NCBI GenBank assembly: GCA_003165115.1 | Contig: PLSJ01000414.1 | Span: 1-5,007 of the forward strand | Length of the DNA stretch: 5,007 bases | Origin: Syntrophaceae bacterium | GTDB lineage: Bacteria; Desulfobacterota; Syntrophorhabdia; Syntrophorhabdales; WCHB1-27 | Direction: 5' to 3' | Shown: positions 1 to 5,007 of the stretch, one piece after another | Layout of the letters: every line of letters begins with the position of its first letter | Position numbering within the stretch: position 1 is the stretch's first letter | Notes under the pieces: model-generated | Seen by the model: only the letters and a program-made list of their open reading frames with translations | The model's database searches: none | What the model was told of the DNA's origin: nothing | Translations under genes and position numbers: made by a program

Positions 1-2
1 TC

Positions 3-125
3 CTCGAAAAAGAGGCAAAGACCTTATCGTCGTGGGAAATGCGCCTGTCGACCGAGCCCGGAGAGACGTTTTTTCTCGAAGGGGTTTTCGCCAACGAGAA
101 GCCCTTTGTTCCCAGGAGGCGTTAA
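3..125 (+). CDS. 3' end of an unidentified protein-coding gene (5' end outside window)
   Basis: The frame beginning at position 3 is open to a TAA at 123-125 and encodes 40 residues that look like real protein, with mixed charged and hydrophobic content, for example WEMRLSTEPGETFFLEGVF, then a basic end PFVPRRR. The last two Arg codons before the final one are the AGGAGG that serves as the ribosome site of the next gene. The stop shares its last base with the cysM ATG (TAATG), a layout typical of translationally coupled operon genes. The other two forward frames over this stretch give Arg-rich or Cys/Pro-rich translations without normal character. I do not recognise the family from the tail alone, and the upstream sequence is needed. 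That this is a true gene end is an inference from the overlap and the composition. Confidence 0.65.
   Translation, partial: LEKEAKTLSSWEMRLSTEPGETFFLEGVFANEKPFVPRRR
114..119 (+). promoter_or_regulatory. Shine-Dalgarno site of cysM
   Basis: A perfect AGGAGG lies 5 nt before the ATG at 125. It decides the start: in-frame codons further upstream, such as an ATG-initiated extension from position 32 or a GTG, have no such site and would add an Arg-rich N-terminus foreign to the family. Confidence 0.85.
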
Positions 126-1033
126 TGTCCATACTCTCCGCGATCGGAAACACGCCGATGGTGCAGCTCATGCACCTCAACGGCAACGCCGGGGCACGGA
201 TTTTTGTCAAGCTCGAGGGGTGCAACCCCGGAGGGTCGGTCAAGGACCGCCCGGCGTATTACATGATCACGCATGCCGAGGAGTCGGGGCAGCTCACCCG
301 CGATAAGGTCATCTTGGAGCCGACCTCGGGCAATACGGGGATTGCCCTTGCGATGATAGCCGCCGCAAAGGATTACCAGATCAAGCTGTTCATGCCGGAG
401 TGCGTAAGCTCGGAAAGACGCGTTATCCTGGAGGCCCTCGGCGCGGAAGTTTTGCTCACCCCCGCGAGCGAGGGGACGGACGGCGCCATACGGCGGGCCC
501 ACGAGCTCTTCGACGCGGAGCCCGGCAAGTACTATATGCCCAATCAGTACGATAACGAGAGCAACGTGCTGGCGCACTACGAGACGACCGGGCCCGAGGT
601 ATTCAGGCAGACCGGAGGCGAGGTAGACGTCTTTGTCGCGGGTATGGGCACGGGCGGCACGCTCATGGGCACGGGCCGGTATCTGAAGGAGCAAAAACCG
701 GGCATAAGGGTGGTGGGCGTCGAGCCTACCCTCGGTCACGCGATACAGGGTCTCAAGAATATGCGCGAATCGATCGTTCCCAAGATCTATCATCCCGAGA
801 AGCTCGACGAGAAGCTCGTGGTCGAAGACGGAGAAGCCTTTGAAATGACGAGGGTCCTCGCCCGGCGTGAAGGTATTTTCGTCGGCATGTCCAGCGGGGC
901 GGCAGTGGTAGGCGCCCTGAGAACAGCCGCCTCGATGAAAGGCGGCACGATCGTCGTCATACTGCCCGACCGCGGGGACCGGTACCTGAGCGTCATGCAG
1001 TTCAGGTCGATCTGCGCGAAGTGTCCGCCTTGA
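125..1033 (+). CDS. cysM: Cysteine synthase, CysM type (O-acetylserine sulfhydrylase B)
   Basis: PLP-dependent fold-type II enzyme of the cytoplasm that makes cysteine from O-acetylserine and sulfide; CysM-type enzymes may also take thiosulfate. The 302 residues match the roughly 303 of E. coli CysM. Visible motifs are IGNTPMV (7-13), the PLP-lysine motif GGSVKDR with Lys40, the phosphate/substrate loop TSGNTG (67-72), the glycine loop MGTGGT (174-179), GMSSGAA (254-260) and PDRGDRYLS (281-289). The Asp-Arg-Gly-Asp in the last motif and GSVKDR resemble CysM more than CysK. The start is fixed by the AGGAGG. The protein ends in a short tail with a Cys-x-x-Cys pair (Cys297, Cys300) beyond the usual end of E. 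coli CysM. It overlaps the preceding gene by one base and converges with thrC. Substrate choice (O-acetylserine, O-phosphoserine, or cystathionine-type chemistry) cannot be settled from motifs alone. Confidence 0.93.
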   Translation: MSILSAIGNTPMVQLMHLNGNAGARIFVKLEGCNPGGSVKDRPAYYMITHAEESGQLTRDKVILEPTSGNTGIALAMIAAAKDYQIKLFMPECVSSERRVILEALGAEVLLTPASEGTDGAIRRAHELFDAEPGKYYMPNQYDNESNVLAHYETTGPEVFRQTGGEVDVFVAGMGTGGTLMGTGRYLKEQKPGIRVVGVEPTLGHAIQGLKNMRESIVPKIYHPEKLDEKLVVEDGEAFEMTRVLARREGIFVGMSSGAAVVGALRTAASMKGGTIVVILPDRGDRYLSVMQFRSICAKCPP

Positions 1034-1046
1034 CCCCAATAAGGCG
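1026..1046 (+). terminator. Possible weak hairpin between cysM and thrC
   Basis: CGCCTT (1026-1031) and AAGGCG (1041-1046) form a perfect 6-bp stem around a 9-nt loop that includes the cysM stop. On the plus strand it is followed by CTTT and then mixed sequence rather than a proper U tract. It could slow or end transcription for either convergent gene, but it is a weak candidate for an intrinsic terminator. Confidence 0.25.
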
Positions 1047-1048
1047 CT

Positions 1049-2524
1049 TTACGTTGCCTGTCTCCTGTCTCCCGAAAAAATGTCCGCTATCTTTTCTTTC
1101 GCTTCCCTTATCTGGCCGGGGCTGACGCTGTGCGCCCCTGCCGCGGTATCGGGCTCCGCGCCGAGGGTATGGATACGCTCCGGCAGGCGTTTCTGCCTCT
1201 CCATGCCCGGAGGCAAATCGGGCACGATGCCGATCGCCCGCTCGACGTCGTCCGGGAACTTCCCCGGGTCCGCCGTCTCGTAGACGACCGCCTCGGTCGG
1301 GTCGCCGCCTGACCGATAGAGCTCCACCGCCCGCCATCCGACCGAGCCGTGGGGGTCGAGGATGATCCGGTATTTCCCGAACACCTCTTTCATCGTCCTG
1401 TAGTGCTGTGGGTTGTCGACGCTTACCGAGAAGAGGTCCCGCCTCATCTCCTCCATGTCCGGCATCCTTTCGATGACGCCGGCCCGCACGACATTTCCCG
1501 TTGCGGGGTCCCGCTCGTCAACCATATGGCCGCCGTAAAAATCGACGAGTCGGGCCAGGTTGCTCGGGTGAGAGACAATCATCGCGGAAGAGGGCGATCG
1601 CCTGGAAGCGGACACCGTGTACGTGTTGCCGTACAGGAAATCGGGAAATTCGCGGTTTTCGTTCACGCCGCATATGATGCGGGAAAGAGGAAGACCCATG
1701 GCCTTGGCGATCACCGTGCCCATCATGTCGCCGAAATTCCCCGAGGGTATGCTCGCTATTATCGGACGCCCGTCGGCCGCAACCCTGGCGTACGCGAAGA
1801 AGGGGTACACGGCCTGAGGCAGGAGCCTCCCGAGGCTGATCGAGTTTGCCGAAGTGAGGCGGTCCGCGTCCCCGAAGGCCTTTTCCGCGAACGAGCGGTC
1901 CCCCAGGAGGTTCTTCGCAAGCGCCTGGCACACGTCGAAATCACCTTTTACCTCGAAGGCATGGACGTTCCCGCCAAGGGTGGTCATCTGCCTCCTCTGG
2001 CCTTCGCTCACAGCCCCCTTGGGAAAGAAGACGATATTATCGACATTGCTCAGACCCCACAGGGCGTGTGCGACGGCGCCCCCGGTGTCCCCGCTGGTAG
2101 CGACTATCACGACCCTCCGCAAGCCCCGCCTCTCCAGGAAATAATTGAGGATGCGTCCAAAAAAACGGGCGGCATAGTCCTTGAATGAGTAGGTGGGCCC
2201 TTTCGTGAGCCACATAATGGAGGTGTCTTCCGTCACGCGCTGCACTTCGGTGGGAATGGTCTCCTCCCGATAGGCGTCATCGAGGAGGCCGGCGAGCGCG
2301 GCGTCGGGAATCTCCGCCCACAGGTAAGGGCGCAGCACCTCGAAAGCGATGGCCCCGTAAGACATGGGCCCCATGGCCCTTATGGCGTCCATGCCGAGCT
2401 TCGGTATATCTCCCCTGTCCACCATGTAAAGCCCGTAGTCGGGTGCCATCCCCCTCAGCAGGGCTGTCTCGAAATCGGCCTTTTCCGCCCTATTATTCGT
2501 GCTCCTGTAGAAGATCTGCTTCAT
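1049..2524 (-). CDS. thrC: Threonine synthase
   Basis: Converts O-phosphohomoserine and water to threonine and phosphate, the last step of threonine biosynthesis; cytoplasmic and PLP-dependent. From the chosen start it is 491 residues, longer than E. coli ThrC (about 428) and closer to the longer, yeast-like forms. An N-terminal threonine synthase domain comes first (MKQIFYRSTNN, then LLRGMAPDYGLYM near 22-34). The PALP catalytic domain follows, with the PLP-lysine motif GPTYSFKDYAARFFG (Lys115), SGDTGGA (144-150), SANSISLGRL (226-235) and the glycine loop PSGNFGD (261-267). The ATG at 2524 fits the family N-terminus. In-frame alternatives are an ATG at 2533 (adding three residues) and a TTG at 2575. 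None has a Shine-Dalgarno site, and a promoter placed a few bases upstream favours 2524. The C-terminal tail after about residue 440 is charged and looks variable. It converges with cysM and diverges from the lipoprotein gene. Confidence 0.93.
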   Translation of the reverse strand: MKQIFYRSTNNRAEKADFETALLRGMAPDYGLYMVDRGDIPKLGMDAIRAMGPMSYGAIAFEVLRPYLWAEIPDAALAGLLDDAYREETIPTEVQRVTEDTSIMWLTKGPTYSFKDYAARFFGRILNYFLERRGLRRVVIVATSGDTGGAVAHALWGLSNVDNIVFFPKGAVSEGQRRQMTTLGGNVHAFEVKGDFDVCQALAKNLLGDRSFAEKAFGDADRLTSANSISLGRLLPQAVYPFFAYARVAADGRPIIASIPSGNFGDMMGTVIAKAMGLPLSRIICGVNENREFPDFLYGNTYTVSASRRSPSSAMIVSHPSNLARLVDFYGGHMVDERDPATGNVVRAGVIERMPDMEEMRRDLFSVSVDNPQHYRTMKEVFGKYRIILDPHGSVGWRAVELYRSGGDPTEAVVYETADPGKFPDDVERAIGIVPDLPPGMERQKRLPERIHTLGAEPDTAAGAHSVSPGQIREAKEKIADIFSGDRRQAT

Positions 2525-2534
2525 CACAGTCATA

Positions 2535-2563
2535 AAAATACACGAAGAACGGAGAGTTTGCAA
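2535..2563 (-). promoter_or_regulatory. Candidate thrC promoter
   Basis: Reading the minus strand, TTGCAA (2563-2558), a 17-bp spacer and TATTTT (2540-2535) each match the sigma70 hexamers at four of six bases. Expected initiation is near 2528, about 4 nt before the ATG at 2524, which would leave no room for a Shine-Dalgarno site and agrees with none being visible. Confidence 0.45.
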
Positions 2564-2580
2564 CGGAGAGTGCAAAACGG
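2548..2580. repeat. Direct repeats of AACGGAGAGT with 14-bp period at the thrC promoter
   Basis: AACGGAGAGT occurs perfectly at 2548-2557 and 2562-2571, and AACGG appears again at 2576-2580, all exactly 14 bp apart. The first copy lies in the promoter spacer and the second overlaps the end of the candidate -35 of thrC. This is the arrangement expected of an operator, but the binding protein is unknown and chance duplication is possible. Confidence 0.5.
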
Positions 2581-2661
2581 CGGCGCTCCGCGCAGATATG
2601 CGGGAGATTACGGGGAGATGGGCGCCCGCTTAACCCCCTTTTTCCGCCGCCAAATTCTTGT

Positions 2662-2691
2662 TTGACATTTTCTTCCCCTTCTGTGTAACAT
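2662..2691 (+). promoter_or_regulatory. Candidate promoter of the lipoprotein gene
   Basis: A perfect TTGACA (2662-2667) is followed after 18 bp by TAACAT (2686-2691), four of six to TATAAT. Expected initiation is at about 2698, immediately before the ATG at 2699. There is no Shine-Dalgarno sequence in the bases before that ATG, so the mRNA would be leaderless. Confidence 0.55.
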
Positions 2692-2698
2692 ACCGTCT

Positions 2699-3925
2699 AT
2701 GCATAAATTACTCGTTCTCCTCATTGTCCTCGTCCTTGTCTCGTGCAGCTGGCCTTTCGGCAAGAAAACACAAAACGCCCCCGTCACAAGTGAAAAGGGT
2801 GAGCTCGTCGGTCAGAGCGACAAGCCAAAACCGGGCGACGTCAGGCTGGTCGACGGCAAAGAATACATCTACGCGGGAAACCGCAAGTTCGGCATCAGTC
2901 CCGAAGAACCCCAGTACAAGTGGGTGCCCAAAGACGAGTATGCGCCGGGTGTTTTTGACTCCGTTGCCGGCCGGGTAACCGGCCAGAGCGCCGCGGACAA
3001 AAAAGAGCGCGCCGAGCTGCAACAGCGCATGGCCAAGCTTGAGTCGGACCTCAATCAGAAGAAGAATGGACCGCAGGCTACTGCCAATTCCGCGACCGGG
3101 GCCCCTCCTCCGTCCACGCGTCTCGTGGGTTACATCCAGGCGCCCGCCATCGCCTACCCTTCGCCGAAAATGAAGAGGCGTGTCCTCGTCCTGCCCTTGG
3201 CCGACACGACCAACTATAAAGAAGAGCATCTCGACGAGATGACCACCAAGAAGCTTATCGGCCGCCTCGAAAACTCAGGCGCCATTATTGTCGTAGACTC
3301 CCATACCCTGAATCTCTCCTCCGATCCCTCGTCGCCGGAAGTCATGAAAACCCTCAACGAGCTCTACGGAATTCAGGCCGTGATCAAGGGCACCCTCTCC
3401 GACGTCTATGCCACCACGTCAAAAATCGAAGGAGGGAGCGACAAGGAGGTATCCTTCGCCCTCGCCAAGATATCTCTCGATATCTATGACACCGAGACAG
3501 GCAAGGTGCTCCGCCAGATGAGTGCGAGGAACCCCTTCTTTCTCTCCAGGGAGAATGGAGACATGAGCTCGGAAAAGGCAAAGATAAAGGCGGTCGACCT
3601 CGCCATAGAGCTTATCGCCGACGACCTCCTCAGCAAGCTGCTGTCCCTTGACTGGCATGCGCGCATCGCGTCCGTCGAAACGGACAAGGTCTTCCTTAAC
3701 GCCGGCAGGCTGTCGGGCCTTCAGAAGGGCGATATCCTGGAGGTATACTCCCCTGGGGCCCAGATCGTCGACAAAACGACGAGCTTACCCCTTGGCAAAA
3801 CAAAGGGGATCTACAAAGGGGATGTGGAAGTTGTCGAGGTCTTTGGGGTCGATGCGTCGTGGGCGAAGATCACCAAGGCAGCATCCTTTGCCCCCACCGA
3901 CCTCGTCTATCTGAAGCAGAAGTGA
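2699..3925 (+). CDS. Outer-membrane-type lipoprotein with CsgG/FlgT-like domains
   Basis: 408 residues. The N-terminus is a lipoprotein signal peptide: His-Lys, a Leu/Val-rich core, and a lipobox LVSC giving acylated Cys16. Ser17 at position +2 fits outer-membrane sorting by the usual Lol rule. Residues about 17-95 are a polar segment with a VDGKEYIYAG stretch. Residues about 99-122 are a short charged heptad-like helix (KKERAELQQRMAKLESDLNQ), followed by an Ala/Pro/Thr linker to about 145. A CsgG/TolB-N-like alpha/beta domain runs about 160-318, beginning RRVLVLPLADTTNY, with GIQAVIKGTLSDV and DIYDTETGKVLRQ. The end (about 320-406) looks like the FlgT C-terminal beta domain: VFLNAGRLSGLQKGDILEVY, then a glycine-punctuated strand set. 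CsgG builds a curli secretion pore and FlgT a flagellar basal-body ring; the similarity is by pattern only, so a specific role in secretion, motility or envelope assembly is not claimed. The start is fixed by the signal peptide. No partner genes lie nearby. Confidence 0.8.
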   Translation: MHKLLVLLIVLVLVSCSWPFGKKTQNAPVTSEKGELVGQSDKPKPGDVRLVDGKEYIYAGNRKFGISPEEPQYKWVPKDEYAPGVFDSVAGRVTGQSAADKKERAELQQRMAKLESDLNQKKNGPQATANSATGAPPPSTRLVGYIQAPAIAYPSPKMKRRVLVLPLADTTNYKEEHLDEMTTKKLIGRLENSGAIIVVDSHTLNLSSDPSSPEVMKTLNELYGIQAVIKGTLSDVYATTSKIEGGSDKEVSFALAKISLDIYDTETGKVLRQMSARNPFFLSRENGDMSSEKAKIKAVDLAIELIADDLLSKLLSLDWHARIASVETDKVFLNAGRLSGLQKGDILEVYSPGAQIVDKTTSLPLGKTKGIYKGDVEVVEVFGVDASWAKITKAASFAPTDLVYLKQK

Positions 3926-3926
3926 C

Positions 3927-3947
3927 CGGGCGCTCTCTCCCGCTTTT
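3927..3947 (+). terminator. Possible weak terminator after the lipoprotein gene
   Basis: CGGG (3927-3930) and CCCG (3939-3942) can pair around an 8-nt loop, followed by CTTTT. The stem is only 4 bp and the T run is short, so termination here is uncertain. Confidence 0.25.
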
Positions 3948-4030
3948 GGAGATCTGACGCGTTGTTCCATCGCAGCCGGATTTTATCATACCGTTAGAAT
4001 AAATCGGTGCAGGTGTTTTACAAAAAGCCA

Positions 4031-4059
4031 TTGAAAAAAATTCTCGTTTGTTGTAGACT
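4031..4059 (+). promoter_or_regulatory. Candidate dnaA promoter P1
   Basis: TTGAAA (4031-4036), a 17-bp spacer and TAGACT (4054-4059) match the sigma70 hexamers at five and four of six bases. Initiation near 4066 would give a leader of about 80 nt that contains the DnaA boxes. Confidence 0.45.
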
Positions 4060-4092
4060 ACCGTTATTCGTTTTCCCGCAGGAAATCAAAAG

Positions 4093-4123
4093 TTTTCCAC
4101 ATATGTTGAAAACATGTTGAAAC
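4093..4123. promoter_or_regulatory. DnaA-box cluster upstream of dnaA
   Basis: TTTTCCACA at 4093-4101 fits the DnaA box consensus TTWTNCACA exactly. On the minus strand, TTTTCAACA (4112-4104) differs from that consensus at one position and GTTTCAACA (4123-4115) at two. The two minus-strand copies form a direct repeat of ATGTTGAAA exactly 11 bp apart. The first two boxes, separated by TA, make a 20-bp palindrome (4093-4112) with a single mismatched pair. The cluster overlaps the -35 of candidate promoter P2, the expected place for repression of dnaA by its own product. Confidence 0.6.
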
Positions 4124-4135
4124 TGATCTTATAAA
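4106..4135 (+). promoter_or_regulatory. Candidate dnaA promoter P2
   Basis: TTGAAA (4106-4111), an 18-bp spacer and TATAAA (4130-4135) each match sigma70 hexamers at five of six bases. Expected initiation is near 4142, only about 5 nt before the dnaA ATG. The -35 lies inside a DnaA-box-like sequence. Because of that overlap the hexamer could simply be part of the boxes. Confidence 0.45.
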
Positions 4136-4146
4136 AGGCGTGCCCA

Positions 4147-5007
4147 ATGGACGACGTCTGTACCCAAATTAAGCTCCGCCTTGCGCAGATGGTAAGCGAA
4201 GACAACTTCAAAACCTGGATCGATCCCATCAAGTTTCTCAATTACAGCGATGGGCTTTGCTCGGTTGTCGTTCCCAACGCCTTCTTTCGGGACTGGATCG
4301 TCGAAAATTTCGAGCCCCTCTTCAGGGCCCTCTTAAAAGAAGTCACTCACGAAGAAGCGCGCATCGAATATCTCCTCAAGAAGGAAGAGGCACAGATCGA
4401 GAAGAAGAACGTCGCCCTCAAGAAGCAGCCGTCTTCATCTTCCGATGTCTTTAAGCAGAAATATACCTTCGACACCTTCGTCGTGGGCGCGAGCAACCAG
4501 TTTGCAAACGCGGCATGTCTCGCCGTCGCGAATAATCCGGGAAAGGTATACAATCCCCTTTTTATCTATGGCGGGGTGGGTCTCGGAAAGACACACCTCC
4601 TCAACGCTATCGGCAATTCGCTCCTTGCCCGCCAAAGTGCCAATACGAGCCGTATTTCATATATTACCGCGGAGGAATTCACCAACGAGCTTATAAATTC
4701 CCTCCGCTTCGAAAAGATGGAAGATTTTAGGAACCGTTTCCGCAAGATGGATGTCCTGTTGATCGACGATATACAGTTCATCGCCGGTAAAGAGCGGACC
4801 CAGGCCGAATTTTTTTATACGTTCAACGCCCTTTACGATAATGCGAAGCAGATCGTCGTGACCAGCGATAAATTTCCAAAAGACATCCCGAATTTTGAGG
4901 AGAGGCTCCGGTCCCGGTTTGAATGGGGCTTGATCGCCGACATTCAGCCACCAGACCTGGAGACAAAGGTCGCTATCCTCAACAAGAAGGCCGAATTCGA
5001 GAACGTC
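4147..5007 (+). CDS. dnaA: Chromosomal replication initiator DnaA, 5' part (cut by window end)
   Basis: DnaA is an AAA+ ATPase that binds DnaA boxes at oriC, opens the duplex and helps load the replicative helicase. 287 residues are visible and the frame is open to the window end. Domain I (about 1-78) includes FKTWIDPIKF and FFRDWIVENF. A short charged, Ser-containing domain II linker runs about 79-103. Domain III begins at YTFDTFVVGASN (106-117) and has Walker A GGVGLGKTH (142-150), Walker B LLIDDIQ (204-210), the sensor-1 region VVTSD (237-241) and the arginine-finger box ERLRSRFEWGL (252-262). The DNA-binding domain IV, roughly the last 150 or more residues of a normal-length DnaA, lies beyond the window. 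The ATG at 4147 gives the family N-terminus. Upstream there is only a weak AAGG (4135-4138) 8 nt away. DnaA boxes and promoters just upstream suggest autoregulation. Confidence 0.97.
   Translation, partial: MDDVCTQIKLRLAQMVSEDNFKTWIDPIKFLNYSDGLCSVVVPNAFFRDWIVENFEPLFRALLKEVTHEEARIEYLLKKEEAQIEKKNVALKKQPSSSSDVFKQKYTFDTFVVGASNQFANAACLAVANNPGKVYNPLFIYGGVGLGKTHLLNAIGNSLLARQSANTSRISYITAEEFTNELINSLRFEKMEDFRNRFRKMDVLLIDDIQFIAGKERTQAEFFYTFNALYDNAKQIVVTSDKFPKDIPNFEERLRSRFEWGLIADIQPPDLETKVAILNKKAEFENV

Larger units (their letters stand above)
3926..4146 (+). promoter_or_regulatory. AT-rich dnaA upstream region, possible origin component
   Basis: This 221-bp non-coding stretch becomes clearly AT-rich from about 3980. 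It holds two or three candidate promoters and a DnaA-box cluster at its downstream end. An 8-bp direct repeat TACCGTTA occurs at 3989-3996 and 4059-4066, each copy just after a -10-like hexamer (TATCAT, TAGACT). It is certainly the dnaA control region by position; whether it is also oriC or part of it cannot be told, because the boxes are few and the other side of dnaA is not visible. Confidence 0.45.

Noticed and set aside
32..124. Extended N-terminus for cysM starting at position 32
   Set aside because: It would add 31 mostly Arg-rich residues absent from the family, lacks an SD, and overlaps a different frame that encodes the tail of the upstream gene; the AGGAGG points to 125.
122..1039. 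Long open frame on the minus strand opposite cysM (about 305 codons)
   Set aside because: It is the antisense shadow of a GC-rich gene; its translation is rich in His, Arg and Gly with no recognisable motif, while the plus strand carries complete CysM motifs.
1349..2188. Long open frame on the plus strand inside thrC (about 279 codons)
   Set aside because: Antisense shadow of thrC with Arg/His/Pro-rich low-quality translation and no ribosome site; the minus strand has all threonine synthase motifs.
2573..2575. TTG at 2575 as the thrC start
   Set aside because: It would add 17 residues not typical of threonine synthases, has no clear SD, and would place the candidate promoter inside the gene.
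2620..2627. GGGCGCCC palindrome in the divergent region
   Set aside because: A short GC palindrome is common in GC-rich DNA; no second copy or useful position relative to either promoter was seen.
2708..3229. Minus-strand open frame opposite the lipoprotein gene
   Set aside because: Shadow frame; the plus strand has a clean signal peptide, lipobox and domain pattern.
3990..4008. Inverted ACCG...CGGT pair as a hairpin or operator
   Set aside because: Only 4 bp per arm with an AT-rich 11-nt gap and poor extension; not distinguishable from chance.
1..5007. CRISPR array, tRNA/rRNA, insertion sequence or phage/defence genes
   Set aside because: No repeated spacers, tRNA-like cloverleaf, transposase motif or terminal inverted repeats were seen; the window is almost entirely accounted for by the housekeeping genes listed.

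Overview
The window is GC-rich bacterial chromosome with housekeeping genes. It holds the 3' end of an unidentified gene, a CysM-type cysteine synthase, a threonine synthase on the opposite strand, a lipoprotein with a CsgG/FlgT-like body, and the first about 287 codons of dnaA. Strong G/C preference at third codon positions produces long empty reading frames opposite the real genes. The style of the proteins and the gene mix suggest a Gram-negative, possibly anaerobic, bacterium of the Desulfobacterota (former Deltaproteobacteria) type. That placement is an impression, not a demonstration. The lipoprotein signal and the outer-membrane-type CsgG/FlgT fold support a diderm cell.

Layout. Positions 3-125 (+) are the C-terminal 40 codons of a gene whose TAA stop overlaps the ATG of cysM (TAATG). 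cysM (125-1033, +) has a textbook AGGAGG ribosome site inside the end of that upstream gene, so the two look translationally coupled. thrC (1049-2524, -) converges on cysM with only 15 bp between the stop codons. A 123-174 bp divergent region separates thrC from the lipoprotein gene (2699-3925, +). A 221 bp AT-rich intergenic region then leads into dnaA (4147 to beyond the window end, +).

Function. CysM and ThrC are both fold-type II pyridoxal-phosphate enzymes of amino-acid biosynthesis, making cysteine and threonine, but they are transcribed towards each other and so are not one operon. The lipoprotein probably sits at the outer membrane and combines a CsgG-like domain with a FlgT-C-like end; its exact role is unknown. 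dnaA encodes the replication initiator. The 4093-4123 segment just upstream has one consensus DnaA box and two near-matches, spaced by one helical turn and overlapping a good promoter, which points to autoregulation and possibly to part of an origin.

The most interesting signals are in the two intergenic regions. Three SD-poor genes (thrC, the lipoprotein gene, dnaA) each have a plausible sigma70-type promoter whose predicted start falls 0-5 nt from the start codon, suggesting leaderless or near-leaderless mRNAs. Three -10-like hexamers are followed directly by the same ACCGT sequence. A 10-bp direct repeat with an exact 14-bp period overlaps the thrC -35 element. I found no clear new multi-gene system, CRISPR array, mobile element, tRNA or rRNA.
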